A stretch of 64,000 nt of DNA from M3007 sp031425155 (GCA_031425155.1 JANPIV010000068.1:1-64000), one strand, 5' to 3'. Shown: positions 33,074 through 42,035, counted from the first letter of the stretch. Translations and numbers: made by a program. The notes: a model not told the origin generated them from the sequence alone.

Positions 33074-33862
33074 TTAGAAAAGAAAATAAGCGAATGAACT
33101 CGCCTTATTATTCCAAGAACTTGATAATTTAACTTCTTGTGAAGAATTAGGGAAAGATCTAACTATGGTTATTTGAGCCCCACCGAAAAAAGTATTATCG
33201 TGTAATGTCACACTTGTTTGTTGAAAAGAAAGTCCTTTAAACCTACTTACACGATTCCCCCAAGCATATGGAAACGCTGCTGGATAAAACATTACTGGCA
33301 TTGCTTTAACGGGGCCAACATTAAAAACTAAAGGGTAATCAAAATTCTTAAAATCGTAGAAAGTTAATCCAAAAACTAAACTAGATGGAGCATTTGATGG
33401 TGGTAACAGAGACTTTATTAATTGATTTTGATAATTTGTGTACCATTCAGGAATCGGGTTCTCTTCACTAAGTCTAGCACTATCAGCAAGGAAAGACATT
33501 CTTTCTGAAAAATAGATTTCCTTTGCTATAGGAATGTTATGATTGTTCCCATAATCAATATATTTCTGTTTCGTAGAAAATCCCTTAAAATTAAGAATTT
33601 CTTTTGTGGATGAAGCATCAGATGAAAATTCAACAATTGAATATTGAGCAGCATCTACAGTTGCGGAATTTGTAGTTTCTACTTCATCGTAGTAATACTT
33701 AATAGTATAATCATCATCAGTGTTATCATCATCCCGTTCAGAGATTTCGGTTTTGATATTGTCAGGAGATACTTCTTCCGCTTTTTCTTGCTTTGAGCAA
33801 TTTGTTAAAAATAATAGCATGGAAAGAAGTAGCGATGGTGCAATTTCAAGATATTGTTTCAT
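33074..33862 (-). CDS. lipoprotein with beta/gamma-crystallin-like end
   Basis: 262-aa predicted lipoprotein: signal peptide with lipobox LTNC, then an acidic linker (ISERDDDNTDDD). The middle is not recognised. The last 70 or so residues (NRVSRFKG..., VTLHDNTFFGGAQITI, WNNKASSFAYF) follow the beta/gamma-crystallin Greek-key pattern (vtLyen.nFgG..., nDkaSS), which often binds calcium. AT-rich compared with neighbours. A hairpin terminator follows. Function unknown. Confidence 0.65.
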   Translation of the reverse strand: MKQYLEIAPSLLLSMLLFLTNCSKQEKAEEVSPDNIKTEISERDDDNTDDDYTIKYYYDEVETTNSATVDAAQYSIVEFSSDASSTKEILNFKGFSTKQKYIDYGNNHNIPIAKEIYFSERMSFLADSARLSEENPIPEWYTNYQNQLIKSLLPPSNAPSSLVFGLTFYDFKNFDYPLVFNVGPVKAMPVMFYPAAFPYAWGNRVSRFKGLSFQQTSVTLHDNTFFGGAQITIVRSFPNSSQEVKLSSSWNNKASSFAYFLF

Positions 33863-34117
33863 GTTTAAAATTTTTTATGAGTATTTTTTTGGAATACTCT
33901 TTGGATGAATAAAAATTTCAAATTTAGTTATACAAATTTAATAATATCAATCTATAAAAAGCAAGTTATTAACAAGTTATTAACAAATTATTAACAAATG
34001 GGAAAATGAGTGGATGTCCTCTTCCCCATGAGCGCAACCATTAAAAAGTGGAGAGTTTTCCGTCGAGCGTGGTGTTCCGCTTTTAGCACAAACTGATCAC
34101 TTTTGGCTTAAAAACTG

Positions 34118-34142
34118 ATGCCCAGCCGCCGCGCCTGGGCAT
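34118..34142 (+). promoter_or_regulatory. hairpin covering a start codon
   Basis: ATGCCCAG and CTGGGCAT are perfect 8-bp arms around a 9-nt loop; the right arm includes part of ATG 34141. It could limit initiation on the TPR-HTH gene. The rest of the 33863-34117 spacer holds nothing I can name. Confidence 0.4.
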
Positions 34143-35370
34143 GGATACCCGCAATCCCGATTGGCAGGGTTTTGTGGCTTTTCGAAGAGGGGTTTTAAAT
34201 CTTCGTTTGAAAAATTATAAGCAGGCGATTACCTACTACGAAACTGCAGCCAGGCTCTGTGCGGCTGCCGGTGACAGCATGTGTGTGGGTGAAAGCCTCG
34301 GGCAACTCAGTTCCATGTATGGTCAAATCGGCGATTATGCCCAGGCGCATCAGTATTTTGAATCCGCCTTGCCGCTGATCACCCGCTATGGCACGAACGC
34401 CCGGTTATCTTCTCTGTTGCATAATTTTGCTAATCTGCTTACCATTCAGAAACGCCCCGCAGAAGCAATCCCTTATTTTGAAAAAGCCCTGACCGTGCTG
34501 GAAAAGGAGGATAATCAACGGCAGGCTACGATCTTCCGCAACAATTTAGCCGGGGCATATTGCGAACTTCAGCAGTACGATCAGGCACTGAAAATGTATC
34601 AGCAGTGCATCCTGCTCAGTCAAAAAAATAATTGGCAGGAAAATCTGATTTACAACTATGCGGGCGTTTCTGGCGTCTTCGAGCGCACCGGGCAATACCG
34701 GGAGGCACTTGACTTTTTTAAAAAATACCACATTTTACAGGATTCGTTGATCGGTGCCACCACGCAAGAGAAAATTGCCAATCTGGAAACCCAGTACCAC
34801 GTCCAGCAAAAAGAACTGGAATTGCAAAAAAGCCAGGCTGAACTCACCATGGCGCGGCTCTCTTTGGAGCGCGGTATAATACTTTTATTCGTGGTGGGAT
34901 TGTTGGCCGGTTTTGGAGTATGGCGTTGGCGTTTGCAATCTCGCCGGGCGAAACACGAGATTGCCCAAAATCAGGAAAACCTAACGCAACTGACTCGTAT
35001 TTTGCTGGAAAAGAATGAGTTACTGACGGAACTGGAAGAGCAGATCGCTCAGCAATCGCCCCAACCAGAGGGCTTTGAGAGAAATCTTCATGAGCAGCGC
35101 ATTCTCACCGATGCCGACTGGGCAGCCTTCCGAACCTACTTTGATCGGGCTTATCCAGGCTATTTGCAGCGTCTGCGTACGGCATTCCCTGCGCTGACGG
35201 ATGCGGAGAAGCGGCTTTTTCTTTTTATCAAACTCAATCTGACCCGCAAAGAAGCTGCTACCATTCTGGGCATTTCACCGGAAAGTGTGAAGAAGACCCG
35301 CAATCGGCTAAGACACCGGCTGGGCTTGGGAGAGGATGTGGAGTTGGAGGTGTATATTCGGGGGTTTTGA
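34141..35370 (+). CDS. TPR-TM-HTH regulator, probably 5'-truncated
   Basis: 409-aa protein of a class usual in Bacteroidota: about five TPRs (YKQAITYYETAARLC, AQAHQYFESALPL, AEAIPYFEKALTVL, DQALKMYQQCILL, REALDFFKKYHIL), one TM helix (about residues 241-259), a coiled coil, and a C-terminal LuxR-like HTH (LTRKEAATILGISPESVKKTRNRLRHRL). Relatives have a signal peptide and more TPRs first; here the frame opens abruptly, with a TAG at 34084 and no other ATG. Without a signal the TPRs might not reach the periplasm, so this may be a decayed gene. The start codon also sits in a hairpin. Confidence 0.75.
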   Translation: MDTRNPDWQGFVAFRRGVLNLRLKNYKQAITYYETAARLCAAAGDSMCVGESLGQLSSMYGQIGDYAQAHQYFESALPLITRYGTNARLSSLLHNFANLLTIQKRPAEAIPYFEKALTVLEKEDNQRQATIFRNNLAGAYCELQQYDQALKMYQQCILLSQKNNWQENLIYNYAGVSGVFERTGQYREALDFFKKYHILQDSLIGATTQEKIANLETQYHVQQKELELQKSQAELTMARLSLERGIILLFVVGLLAGFGVWRWRLQSRRAKHEIAQNQENLTQLTRILLEKNELLTELEEQIAQQSPQPEGFERNLHEQRILTDADWAAFRTYFDRAYPGYLQRLRTAFPALTDAEKRLFLFIKLNLTRKEAATILGISPESVKKTRNRLRHRLGLGEDVELEVYIRGF

Positions 35371-35375
35371 GGGTT

Positions 35376-36038
35376 CTACACATTCAAATAGTGCATCAAA
35401 GAATCATACCGATCCCGCATGCCCTCCGTATTCTCTAATTCGCCAAAAGTCTCTTTCACCACATAGTCGTGGCGTTCCAGAGAAGCAATGGTGCGGGCCA
35501 GATCATTACGATTGACTTTGATGGTCAATTCGATGCTTTCCGGGTCGGGTACCGAGGTGACGAACACACTCAAAATATTGACCCGTTCTTCTTCAATGAT
35601 CCGGGAAATAGTGGCCAGTGAATAGTCGCGGCGGCTCATTTCGAGCACCAGCACCGCACCATGTTCCGTGAAAGCGGCGGTGTTGGCAAAATACCTTAAC
35701 AGGTCATTCTGGGAGATCAGGCCGAGGTAATTCCCTTCATCATCCACCACGGGCACCACCGTGAGACGATGGTCGCCCATGAGCCGCATCACCTCAAACA
35801 AATGCTCCTGCTCGTGTACCGCGTAGCGGCGGTGCATCGAAAAGTCGTATTCGCTGATGGATTCGTACAGTTTATGATTGAAAATATCCTCTTCCGAAAG
35901 CAGACCAACGAGGCGGTTGTTTTCTACCACCGGCAAATGTTTGACGTGGTAGTCGTTGAGCAGGTGAAAGGCATCCCGGCCGGTTTGTTCCACCCGCAGG
36001 GCAGGTATATCTTGAGCAATTAAAGTTCTTGCAGTCAT
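35376..36038 (-). CDS. CBS-domain protein
   Basis: 220-aa cytoplasmic protein: a CBS pair (HVKHLPVVENNRLVGLLSEEDIF and LTVVPVVDDEGNYLGLISQNDLLRYF) that usually binds adenine nucleotides, followed by an ACT-like region (SLATISRIIEEERVNILSVFVT). In many Bacteroidota such a gene precedes the NAD kinase gene; that is not the case here. ATG 36038 (MTARTLIAQDIP) matches relatives; ATG 36065 is also possible. It is convergent with the TPR-HTH gene (5-base gap). Confidence 0.85.
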   Translation of the reverse strand: MTARTLIAQDIPALRVEQTGRDAFHLLNDYHVKHLPVVENNRLVGLLSEEDIFNHKLYESISEYDFSMHRRYAVHEQEHLFEVMRLMGDHRLTVVPVVDDEGNYLGLISQNDLLRYFANTAAFTEHGAVLVLEMSRRDYSLATISRIIEEERVNILSVFVTSVPDPESIELTIKVNRNDLARTIASLERHDYVVKETFGELENTEGMRDRYDSLMHYLNV

Positions 36039-36399
36039 GGGCGCTAATAGAACAGGATAGTTCATTAATGTGCCGGTCTGGTCCGAAAATCAGACCTTTG
36101 CGACGATTAAAGCCTTTGGGGCTTGTCTGTCAATAAATTAGACTAAAATCGTTCCACGCTATCCTGTACTTGATAAAACGCTTTTCAACCATCATAGTTG
36201 AGGAATCATTTTCATCTTCTGATGACACACTAATCAGCACTCGATTTTGTCTCCGCCAAAGGCACTACTACTTAGACGTACAAGGGGACGGAATGGCACA
36301 AATATTCGTGTAAAAAATTGCTTTCCCAAAAAAACTTTTCCAAATCGCCCCTTTATTTTGTTAAAGGCTAAAAAATTGAAAATCAGTCACCTGGCTGCC
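36039..36399. other. spacer between CBS gene and aminotransferase
   Basis: No gene supported. It must carry both divergent promoters. GACCTTTG at about 36091-36098 is one mismatch from a + strand -7 box. An open frame extends the aminotransferase upstream to 36247, but that part (KALLLRRTRGRNG) looks non-native. Confidence 0.4.
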
Positions 36400-37602
36400 A
36401 TGCAAACGACAAAAACCGCCATCAGTCAACGCGAATTATTCCTGCGGCATGTGGCCCAGACCTCCCCTGCACCGTTGAGCCTCGATATTGAACGCGCCGA
36501 GGGTCTGTATCTCTACGACCGCGCGGGCCAATCATATCTCGATTTAATCGCAGGAATCGGGCCAAGTCTGTTGGGCCACCGTCCGCCGCGGGTGCAGGCT
36601 GCCGTGCAAAACCAACTGGACCGCTACTGGCACACGCTGGTTTTTGGCGAGTTTGTGCTATCGCCGCAGGTGGAATTTGCCACGCTATTGGCGGCGCATT
36701 TGCCCGGCCTGGATGCGGTGTATTTCACCAATTCCGGCGCAGAAGCCACCGAAGGGGCTATGAAACTCGCCAAACGCTACACCGGGCGACCCCACTTTGT
36801 GGCCTGTCGCCAAGCGTATCATGGGAGCACGCAGGGCGCGGCCAGCCTGATGTCGCCCACGGATTTCACGCTGGCCTTCCAGCCGCTGCTGCCCGGCATT
36901 CATCATGTAGAATTTAATAGTGTCGCGGATTTGCAAAAAATAGACCGCCACACGGCGGCTGTCATCGTGGAGACCGTGCAGGGCGAAGCCGGACTGCGAC
37001 TGCCCGATCCGGCCTGGCTGACTGCGCTGCGCCAACGCTGCGACGAAGTTGGGACATTATTGATTCTGGATGAAATACAGGCGGGTTTCGGGCGCACGGG
37101 TACCCTGTTTGCTTTTGAACAGTATGGCATTGTGCCCGATATTTTGCTGCTCGCCAAGGCGTTCGGCGGTGGATTTCCGCTGGGCGCGTTCATTGCCCGC
37201 CGGGAAGTGATGCAGGCACTCACCCACGATCCGGTGTTGGGACATATTACCACTTTTGGCGGCCACCCGGTGAGTGCAGCGGCAGGGCTGGAAACCCTGA
37301 AAATATTACTGGAAACGGATTTGCTGGCGCAAATTCCCGCTAAACTGGCCCTTTTCCGGCAATTGCTCGTGCATCCAGCCATCCGGGAAGTGCGCAGCAT
37401 CGGCCTTTGGCTGGCGGTGGATCTGGGCAGTTTTGCACACGTACAACGCGTCATTGCGCACTGCATCAGCCGGGGCGTCATCACCGACTGGTTTTTATTC
37501 AATGACCAAAGCCTGCGTATTGCGCCGCCCCTCACCATTGGAGCAGCGGAAATAGAATTTGCCTGTGCAGTTATTTTGGAAGGAATAGAAATGATTTATT
37601 GA
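36400..37602 (+). CDS. class III PLP aminotransferase
   Basis: 400-aa PLP enzyme of the acetylornithine/4-aminobutyrate aminotransferase group. Seen: GIGPSLLGHRPPRVQAAV, FTNSGAEATEGAMKLAKRYTGR (phosphate site), IVETVQGEAGLRLP, ILDEIQAGFGRTGTLFAFE with the cofactor Asp, and LAKAFGGGFPLGAFIA with the Schiff-base Lys. The substrate is not fixed by sequence; no arg genes are nearby. ATG 36400 gives the normal N-terminus; the 51-codon extension is doubtful. Confidence 0.88.
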   Translation: MQTTKTAISQRELFLRHVAQTSPAPLSLDIERAEGLYLYDRAGQSYLDLIAGIGPSLLGHRPPRVQAAVQNQLDRYWHTLVFGEFVLSPQVEFATLLAAHLPGLDAVYFTNSGAEATEGAMKLAKRYTGRPHFVACRQAYHGSTQGAASLMSPTDFTLAFQPLLPGIHHVEFNSVADLQKIDRHTAAVIVETVQGEAGLRLPDPAWLTALRQRCDEVGTLLILDEIQAGFGRTGTLFAFEQYGIVPDILLLAKAFGGGFPLGAFIARREVMQALTHDPVLGHITTFGGHPVSAAAGLETLKILLETDLLAQIPAKLALFRQLLVHPAIREVRSIGLWLAVDLGSFAHVQRVIAHCISRGVITDWFLFNDQSLRIAPPLTIGAAEIEFACAVILEGIEMIY

Positions 37603-37610
37603 GGATGCGC

Positions 37611-37680
37611 GTATTTGAGGATAGGAGTATTTGATCAAATTACTGATTATCAGGTAATTGATCAAATACTCAAATCCTCC
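37611..37680. repeat. GTATTTGAG / CAAATACTC hairpin repeat
   Basis: GGAGTATTTGATCAAATTAC (37624-37643) pairs with GTAATTGATCAAATACTC and following bases (37654-37680) with one bulge. Extra GTATTTGAGGAT and CAAATCCTCC words flank the stem. It lies 8 bases after the aminotransferase stop, between convergent genes, so it may double as a terminator. Confidence 0.75.
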
Positions 37681-37707
37681 CAAAAATACAGTTTCCTGCA
37701 AGACGCG

Positions 37708-39441
37708 CTACTGTGGCAGGTCTCTTTGTTTGCCAAATCTTTTTACCTCAATCGGTTTTATTTTTTCCCATTCGGCCAGGTCCGCCTTGCCTTTTATGGA
37801 ATCTCCCTGCATCAGGTAGGCATTGCCGCGCGCCCGATATGCCCGGGCAAAATCGGGCTGGAGTTGGATCGTTTTATTAAAATCATTGATGGCCAGCTTT
37901 ACCTCTTTCAGATTGATGAGCGAGAGGCCGCGATTGTAATATTGTTCCGCATCTTCCGGGTTCTTGTTCAGATAAGTCGTAAGATCGGCGACTGAACTTT
38001 CATACTGTCTGGCAAAGCCGAGCATGCTGCCGCGATACTTATAGGCTTCCGTAATATTTTGATTAATACTAATAGCACGATTCAGGTCGCTAAGAGCATC
38101 GCGGCCCCGGTCATTCTCGCTGTAGTATATACCGCGCCACAAATAGGCGTAGCCAAAATTGTCGCCCGAAGTCTCTATGGCCTTGTCCATCAGCGTGGGC
38201 GTATCTTTCCAGTCATTGATCCGCAGGCTGGCCAATAAAGTCCACAACAATCCCAGCACCGTAATAACCCCCCAGCTGGGGCCGACCCAATTGGGACGTT
38301 TTACCCGAAACAGATCGGGCAAATTGGCCAGAATAAAGAAAAAACCCAAACCTGCCAGGTAATTGTAGCGATCCGAACGTAACTCAAACGTGCTGAACGA
38401 GGCATAGGGCAACGAAACCACAATATTGGACAGATAAAACAAAATGCCGAACCACACGAAGGGCCATCGAACGCGACTGCGCCAGCCCAACCAAAGTCCC
38501 GCCACCAACACCACCGGGGCCACGTAATAGGTCCACGACCAGCCCGCTGAGGTTTTAACGAAAGGATACCAAATGCTCAATCCGAACGGCAGCAGCAGTT
38601 TAGTCCAGTAAAAAACCAAGGTATGGCAGATCATCAGCACCCGGTCGAGGATCGTAAAATCGCCGGGCGTATCTCCAAAACCCGATTTGGTGCGGGTAAT
38701 AATAGTCAGTATGCCAAAACCCAGCGAAATGGCAAAAAACGGGGCCTTTTCGAGCAAATTGCGCTGATTCAACGGTCGTTTCAGCCACCAGTCCAATACC
38801 AGCAGCGTCAGTGGCAAGGTGACCGCCGCCGACTTGGCCAGACAAGCCACGATAAACATGACTATAGCCAGCCAGTAATGCAGCCGTTTTCCGGTCGCCT
38901 GCGCATACCGTAGATAATGGTGCATGGCCAGCAGGGAAAACAGGGCGAACAAGGGCGTACTGAACGCGGTGATCCAGGATACGGCTTCTACCTGCAACGG
39001 GTGAATGGCAAAGAACAGGCTGACCACGAAAGCAACCGCCGCACTGCTGCCCAAACGACGAAAAACCCGAAACACTAGCAGGGCATTCACGGCATGAACG
39101 ATGGCACTGAACAGGTGAAAGAGGGTAGCGGCCTCTTTGCCTTTCATCGCATAAGCCAGAGCATAACCGATCCAGGTGACGGGAGCGAACATGCCCAGGT
39201 TGGAACTAATAAAAGGATTGAAATCCGTGACCGCCGGGTTGTTGAAAGTGGCCGTATGGTCGCCCATATTGATCATTTTATTGCCAATTCCCGTCAAAAA
39301 AAGCACGAAAGCCACCCCTGCTGCTACCCACGGCATCCATTGGTCGGGCGATACGTCGGTAGCCGCTTCGGCGGAAGCAGATTTAGCCGGTTTGGGTGAT
39401 TTTGCCGGAGCAACAGGACGCGAGGTGTATTTTTTAGCCAT
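37708..39441 (-). CDS. TMTC-like GT-C membrane protein with TPRs
   Basis: 577-aa protein. A basic, Ala/Pro/Lys-rich N-terminus precedes about ten membrane segments with the GT-C glycosyltransferase look, including FFAIHPLQVEAVSWITAFSTPLFALFSLLA, which matches the TMTC (transmembrane and TPR-containing O-mannosyltransferase) family. The C-terminal 160 residues carry three to four TPRs (AYLWRGIYYSENDRGRDALSDL, AEQYYNRGLSLINLKEVKLAINDF). Possible role: lipid-linked sugar transfer to exported proteins; this is inferred from the family. ATG 39441 is chosen; a TATTTTTG box lies 54 bases upstream. Confidence 0.8.
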   Translation of the reverse strand: MAKKYTSRPVAPAKSPKPAKSASAEAATDVSPDQWMPWVAAGVAFVLFLTGIGNKMINMGDHTATFNNPAVTDFNPFISSNLGMFAPVTWIGYALAYAMKGKEAATLFHLFSAIVHAVNALLVFRVFRRLGSSAAVAFVVSLFFAIHPLQVEAVSWITAFSTPLFALFSLLAMHHYLRYAQATGKRLHYWLAIVMFIVACLAKSAAVTLPLTLLVLDWWLKRPLNQRNLLEKAPFFAISLGFGILTIITRTKSGFGDTPGDFTILDRVLMICHTLVFYWTKLLLPFGLSIWYPFVKTSAGWSWTYYVAPVVLVAGLWLGWRSRVRWPFVWFGILFYLSNIVVSLPYASFSTFELRSDRYNYLAGLGFFFILANLPDLFRVKRPNWVGPSWGVITVLGLLWTLLASLRINDWKDTPTLMDKAIETSGDNFGYAYLWRGIYYSENDRGRDALSDLNRAISINQNITEAYKYRGSMLGFARQYESSVADLTTYLNKNPEDAEQYYNRGLSLINLKEVKLAINDFNKTIQLQPDFARAYRARGNAYLMQGDSIKGKADLAEWEKIKPIEVKRFGKQRDLPQ

Positions 39442-39494
39442 AGTAAATAAAAATTGCAAATGCAGCGGAGCAACAGCCTGGTTGACTCGGGCGG

Positions 39495-39502
39495 CAAAAA
39501 TA
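39495..39502 (-). promoter_or_regulatory. -7 box for the TMTC-like gene
   Basis: Reads TATTTTTG on the minus strand, an exact TAnnTTTG match, 54 bases before ATG 39441. No clear -33 box. Confidence 0.35.
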
Positions 39503-39569
39503 GGACAGATTTAAGATTGCTTTGGCTTTCCCGATAAAAAATCGGGATGTCGCTACGCCCCATTTGACT

Positions 39570-40022
39570 CTACTCTTCCAGGATCATTTTCGTATGCGGA
39601 ATACCATCTTCCATGTATTCTTCGCCGGTGGATCGGAAGCCAAAAGTCTCGTAAAATTTCAACAAATAACGCTGAGCACCGATTTTAATAGGTTGATTGC
39701 CAAACAGATGGCGGCATTGCTCGATACTTTTGGTCATCAGTTCCTTACCCGCTCCTGTACCACGCGCCAAAGGCGAACTCACCACCCGCCCGATGGACGG
39801 ATAGTCAGCGTAGGCCACGCCACGCGGCAACAGACGCGTATAACACACCAACTGACCATCCGCATTACGCCCCTGCAAATGCCAGGATGCCTGATCTTTC
39901 CCGTCGCAGTCGAGGTAGGGACAGTTTTGTTCCACAATGAACACTTCCTGGCGCAAAGCCAGAATAGCATATAATTCCGTTGTAGTCAGTTGGTCGAAAG
40001 GTAAGCAAGTGAAAGTGAGCAT
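39570..40022 (-). CDS. elaA: ElaA-type GNAT acetyltransferase
   Basis: 150-aa acyl-CoA-dependent N-acetyltransferase. The ElaA pattern is clear: ELYAILALRQEVFIVEQNCPYLDCDGKD at the start, then LVCYTRLLPRG, IGRVVSSPLARGTGAGKELM (acetyl-CoA pyrophosphate loop) and GAQRYLLKFYETFGF. The natural acceptor is unknown. The gene is monocistronic; a small CCCGAT/ATCGGG hairpin lies downstream at 39530-39546. Confidence 0.9.
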   Translation of the reverse strand: MLTFTCLPFDQLTTTELYAILALRQEVFIVEQNCPYLDCDGKDQASWHLQGRNADGQLVCYTRLLPRGVAYADYPSIGRVVSSPLARGTGAGKELMTKSIEQCRHLFGNQPIKIGAQRYLLKFYETFGFRSTGEEYMEDGIPHTKMILEE

Positions 40023-40172
40023 GTTATGGATAAATGACTAACAAATAAGGCAAAGCCTTTATTTCAAAAAAACAGCAAGGCGGGCGCAAATATCGCTTTT
40101 CACCGCCTGCCAGGCCATTTTTATTGATACAGAAAATGCCACTCCGGGACATGCTGACTTTGGCAGAATGGC

Positions 40173-40180
40173 TACCTTTG
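40173..40180 (+). promoter_or_regulatory. -7 box for the DUF2911 gene
   Basis: TACCTTTG, an exact TAnnTTTG match, about 50 bases before ATG 40230. No TTTG at ideal spacing upstream. Confidence 0.45.
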
Positions 40181-40229
40181 CCAACTTTTCTTTGTTAACA
40201 GTGTTTCGGCGCTAAACATTTCAACTACC

Positions 40230-41087
40230 ATGCACAAGCAACTTTCCTTACTTGCCCTCCTTTGTTGGGCTGCTTTTTCCATTCCGGCCTACGCTCAGAT
40301 CAAAACACCTCAGGCCAGCCCCACTGCCACCCTCAAACAGGAAGTGGGCCTCGGTTCGGTAGAAATCGTCTATTCCCGTCCCAGTGCCAAAGGCCGTAAA
40401 ATCTTTGGCGAACTCGTCCCGTTCAACGAACTCTGGCGCACCGGCGCGAATGCTTCGACCAAAGTCACTTTCAGCGACGATGTGAAAGTCGGCGGCGTAG
40501 CCCTGGCCAAAGGTACCTATGCGCTGTACACCACACCTGGCGCCAAAGAGTGGAGCATTGTTTTTTACAAAAACACCAAGTTCGGTGGCGTTCCCGGCAA
40601 AGATTACACCGAAACGGACGTAGCCGCTAAATTCAACGTACCCGTCATGCCGCTGCGCGATATGGTGGAGACTTTCACTATCGGTATCAGCAACCTGCGC
40701 AACAACGCCGCCGACATTGATATCAGCTGGGAAATGACCAAAGTGACCATTCCAGTCACCATGGATGTGGATACGAAAGTCATGGCCGACATCAAAAACC
40801 AGATGGCTGGTCCTTCCGGCGACACGTACTACGCTGCTGCCCGCTACTACTACGACGAGAAAAAAGACCTGGGTCAGGCCCTCACGTGGATCAATAAAGC
40901 CCTGGAACTGAACGGCGAAAAATTCTGGGTGCTTCGCCTGAAAGCCAATATTCTGGCTGATTCCGGCAAGTACAAAGAGGCCATTACCACTGCTGAACGC
41001 AGCATGGAACTGGCTAAATCAGAAGGTAATAACGACTACGTTCGGATGAACGAGAAGTCTATTGCCGAGTGGAAGATGAAGAAGTAA
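40230..41087 (+). CDS. secreted DUF2911 protein
   Basis: 285-aa exported protein. Signal peptide ending SIPAYAQ, then the DUF2911 domain (VEIVYSRPSAKGRKIFGELVPFNELWRTGANASTKVTFSDDVKVGG, KGTYALYTTPGAKEWSIVFYKN) typical of Bacteroidota, then a C-terminal helical TPR-like part (KDLGQALTWINKALELN, YKEAITTAERSMELAK). The role of DUF2911 is unknown. It is followed by one of the two longest hairpins in the window. Confidence 0.85.
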   Translation: MHKQLSLLALLCWAAFSIPAYAQIKTPQASPTATLKQEVGLGSVEIVYSRPSAKGRKIFGELVPFNELWRTGANASTKVTFSDDVKVGGVALAKGTYALYTTPGAKEWSIVFYKNTKFGGVPGKDYTETDVAAKFNVPVMPLRDMVETFTIGISNLRNNAADIDISWEMTKVTIPVTMDVDTKVMADIKNQMAGPSGDTYYAAARYYYDEKKDLGQALTWINKALELNGEKFWVLRLKANILADSGKYKEAITTAERSMELAKSEGNNDYVRMNEKSIAEWKMKK

Positions 41088-41093
41088 ACTGTA

Positions 41094-41167
41094 AATGGTT
41101 TTTACGAGAGAGGGGTAGTAAAAGTTTTTTTCAAAACTTTTACTACCCCTCTCTCGTAAAAACCATT
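41094..41167. terminator. 35-bp perfect hairpin
   Basis: 41094-41128 and 41133-41167 are perfect complements (35 bp) around the 4-nt loop TTTC. The stem contains TTTTTACGAGAGAGGGG. It lies 7 bases after the DUF2911 stop. It can terminate transcription, but the stem is far longer than needed and shares its outer sequence with the second hairpin. Confidence 0.8.
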
Positions 41168-41309
41168 CGCTAGGGCAAGGCCTTTCGCGGATGCCCGAGT
41201 AAACCTAAATCCTTGGCATTCAAACGCTTATTTAGTCAAATGCCTGGATTCTTAATAAGAATAAGGCTCACTCCAATTTCCCCCTACCTCTCAAGCCCCA
41301 ATTGTAAAT

Positions 41310-41375
41310 CTTTTTAACGAGCGAGGGGCCGGAATTTTTTGAAAAAAAAATTCCGGCCCCTCGCTCGTTAAAAAG
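41310..41375. terminator. 31-bp perfect hairpin
   Basis: 41310-41340 and 41345-41375 are perfect complements (31 bp) around GAAA. The stem contains CTTTTTAACGAGCGAGGGG, close to the outer part of the first hairpin. It lies 7 bases from the transaldolase stop (minus strand), so each convergent gene ends at one of the pair. Confidence 0.8.
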
Positions 41376-41381
41376 GTTCCC

Positions 41382-42035
41382 CTATCCCTTATGATCGGCC
41401 AAAAACTTCGCCAGGCCAATATCCGTCAATGGATGGCTTAGCAAACCGAGCATAGCGCTCAACGGGCAAGTCACCACATCGGCCCCGGCTTTGGCGGCCT
41501 GCACAATGTGCAACGGACTGCGGATACTAGCGGCGAGAATAGCCGTTTCGTAACCTGTAATGGTGAAAATTTCAAAAATCTCTTTGATCAGCCCGATGCC
41601 ATCCCAGGAAATATCGTCCACCCGACCCACGAAAGGCGACAGGTAAGTAGCACCGGCTTTGGCGGCCAGAATGGCTTGTCCGGCTGAAAAAACCAGCGTG
41701 CAGTTCGTGCGAATACCCTGCTCCGTGAAGTAGGAAATGGCCCGGATGCCGTCGCGGATCATCGGCACTTTCACTACGATATTTTCGTGCAGTTCAGCCA
41801 GTATTTTGCCTTCGGCAATGATACCCGCATAGTCCGTGGAGATGACTTCTGCGCTCACATCCTTGTCCGCCCCCACTATTTCGCAGATGGTGCTATAGTG
41901 CTTAAATACCTCTTTATCCCCGGTAATGCCTTCTTTGGCCATGAGGGAGGGGTTGGTTGTTACGCCATCCAGAATACCCATTTCTGCCGCTTCCCGGATT
42001 TGATCGAGATTGGCCGTATCAATGAAAAATTTCAT
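41382..42035 (-). CDS. transaldolase / fructose-6-phosphate aldolase-like
   Basis: 217-aa enzyme of the small transaldolase class (TalC/FSA), in the pentose phosphate pathway. MKFFIDTANLDQIREA, GVTTNPSLMAKEG, VVKVPMIRDGIRAI with the Schiff-base Lys, NCTLVFSAGQAILAAKAGA and SPFVGRVDDISWDG are all family marks. Length fits the 215-220 aa class. ATG 42035 replaces an upstream start that lacks homology. Convergent with DUF2911. Confidence 0.92.
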   Translation of the reverse strand: MKFFIDTANLDQIREAAEMGILDGVTTNPSLMAKEGITGDKEVFKHYSTICEIVGADKDVSAEVISTDYAGIIAEGKILAELHENIVVKVPMIRDGIRAISYFTEQGIRTNCTLVFSAGQAILAAKAGATYLSPFVGRVDDISWDGIGLIKEIFEIFTITGYETAILAASIRSPLHIVQAAKAGADVVTCPLSAMLGLLSHPLTDIGLAKFLADHKG

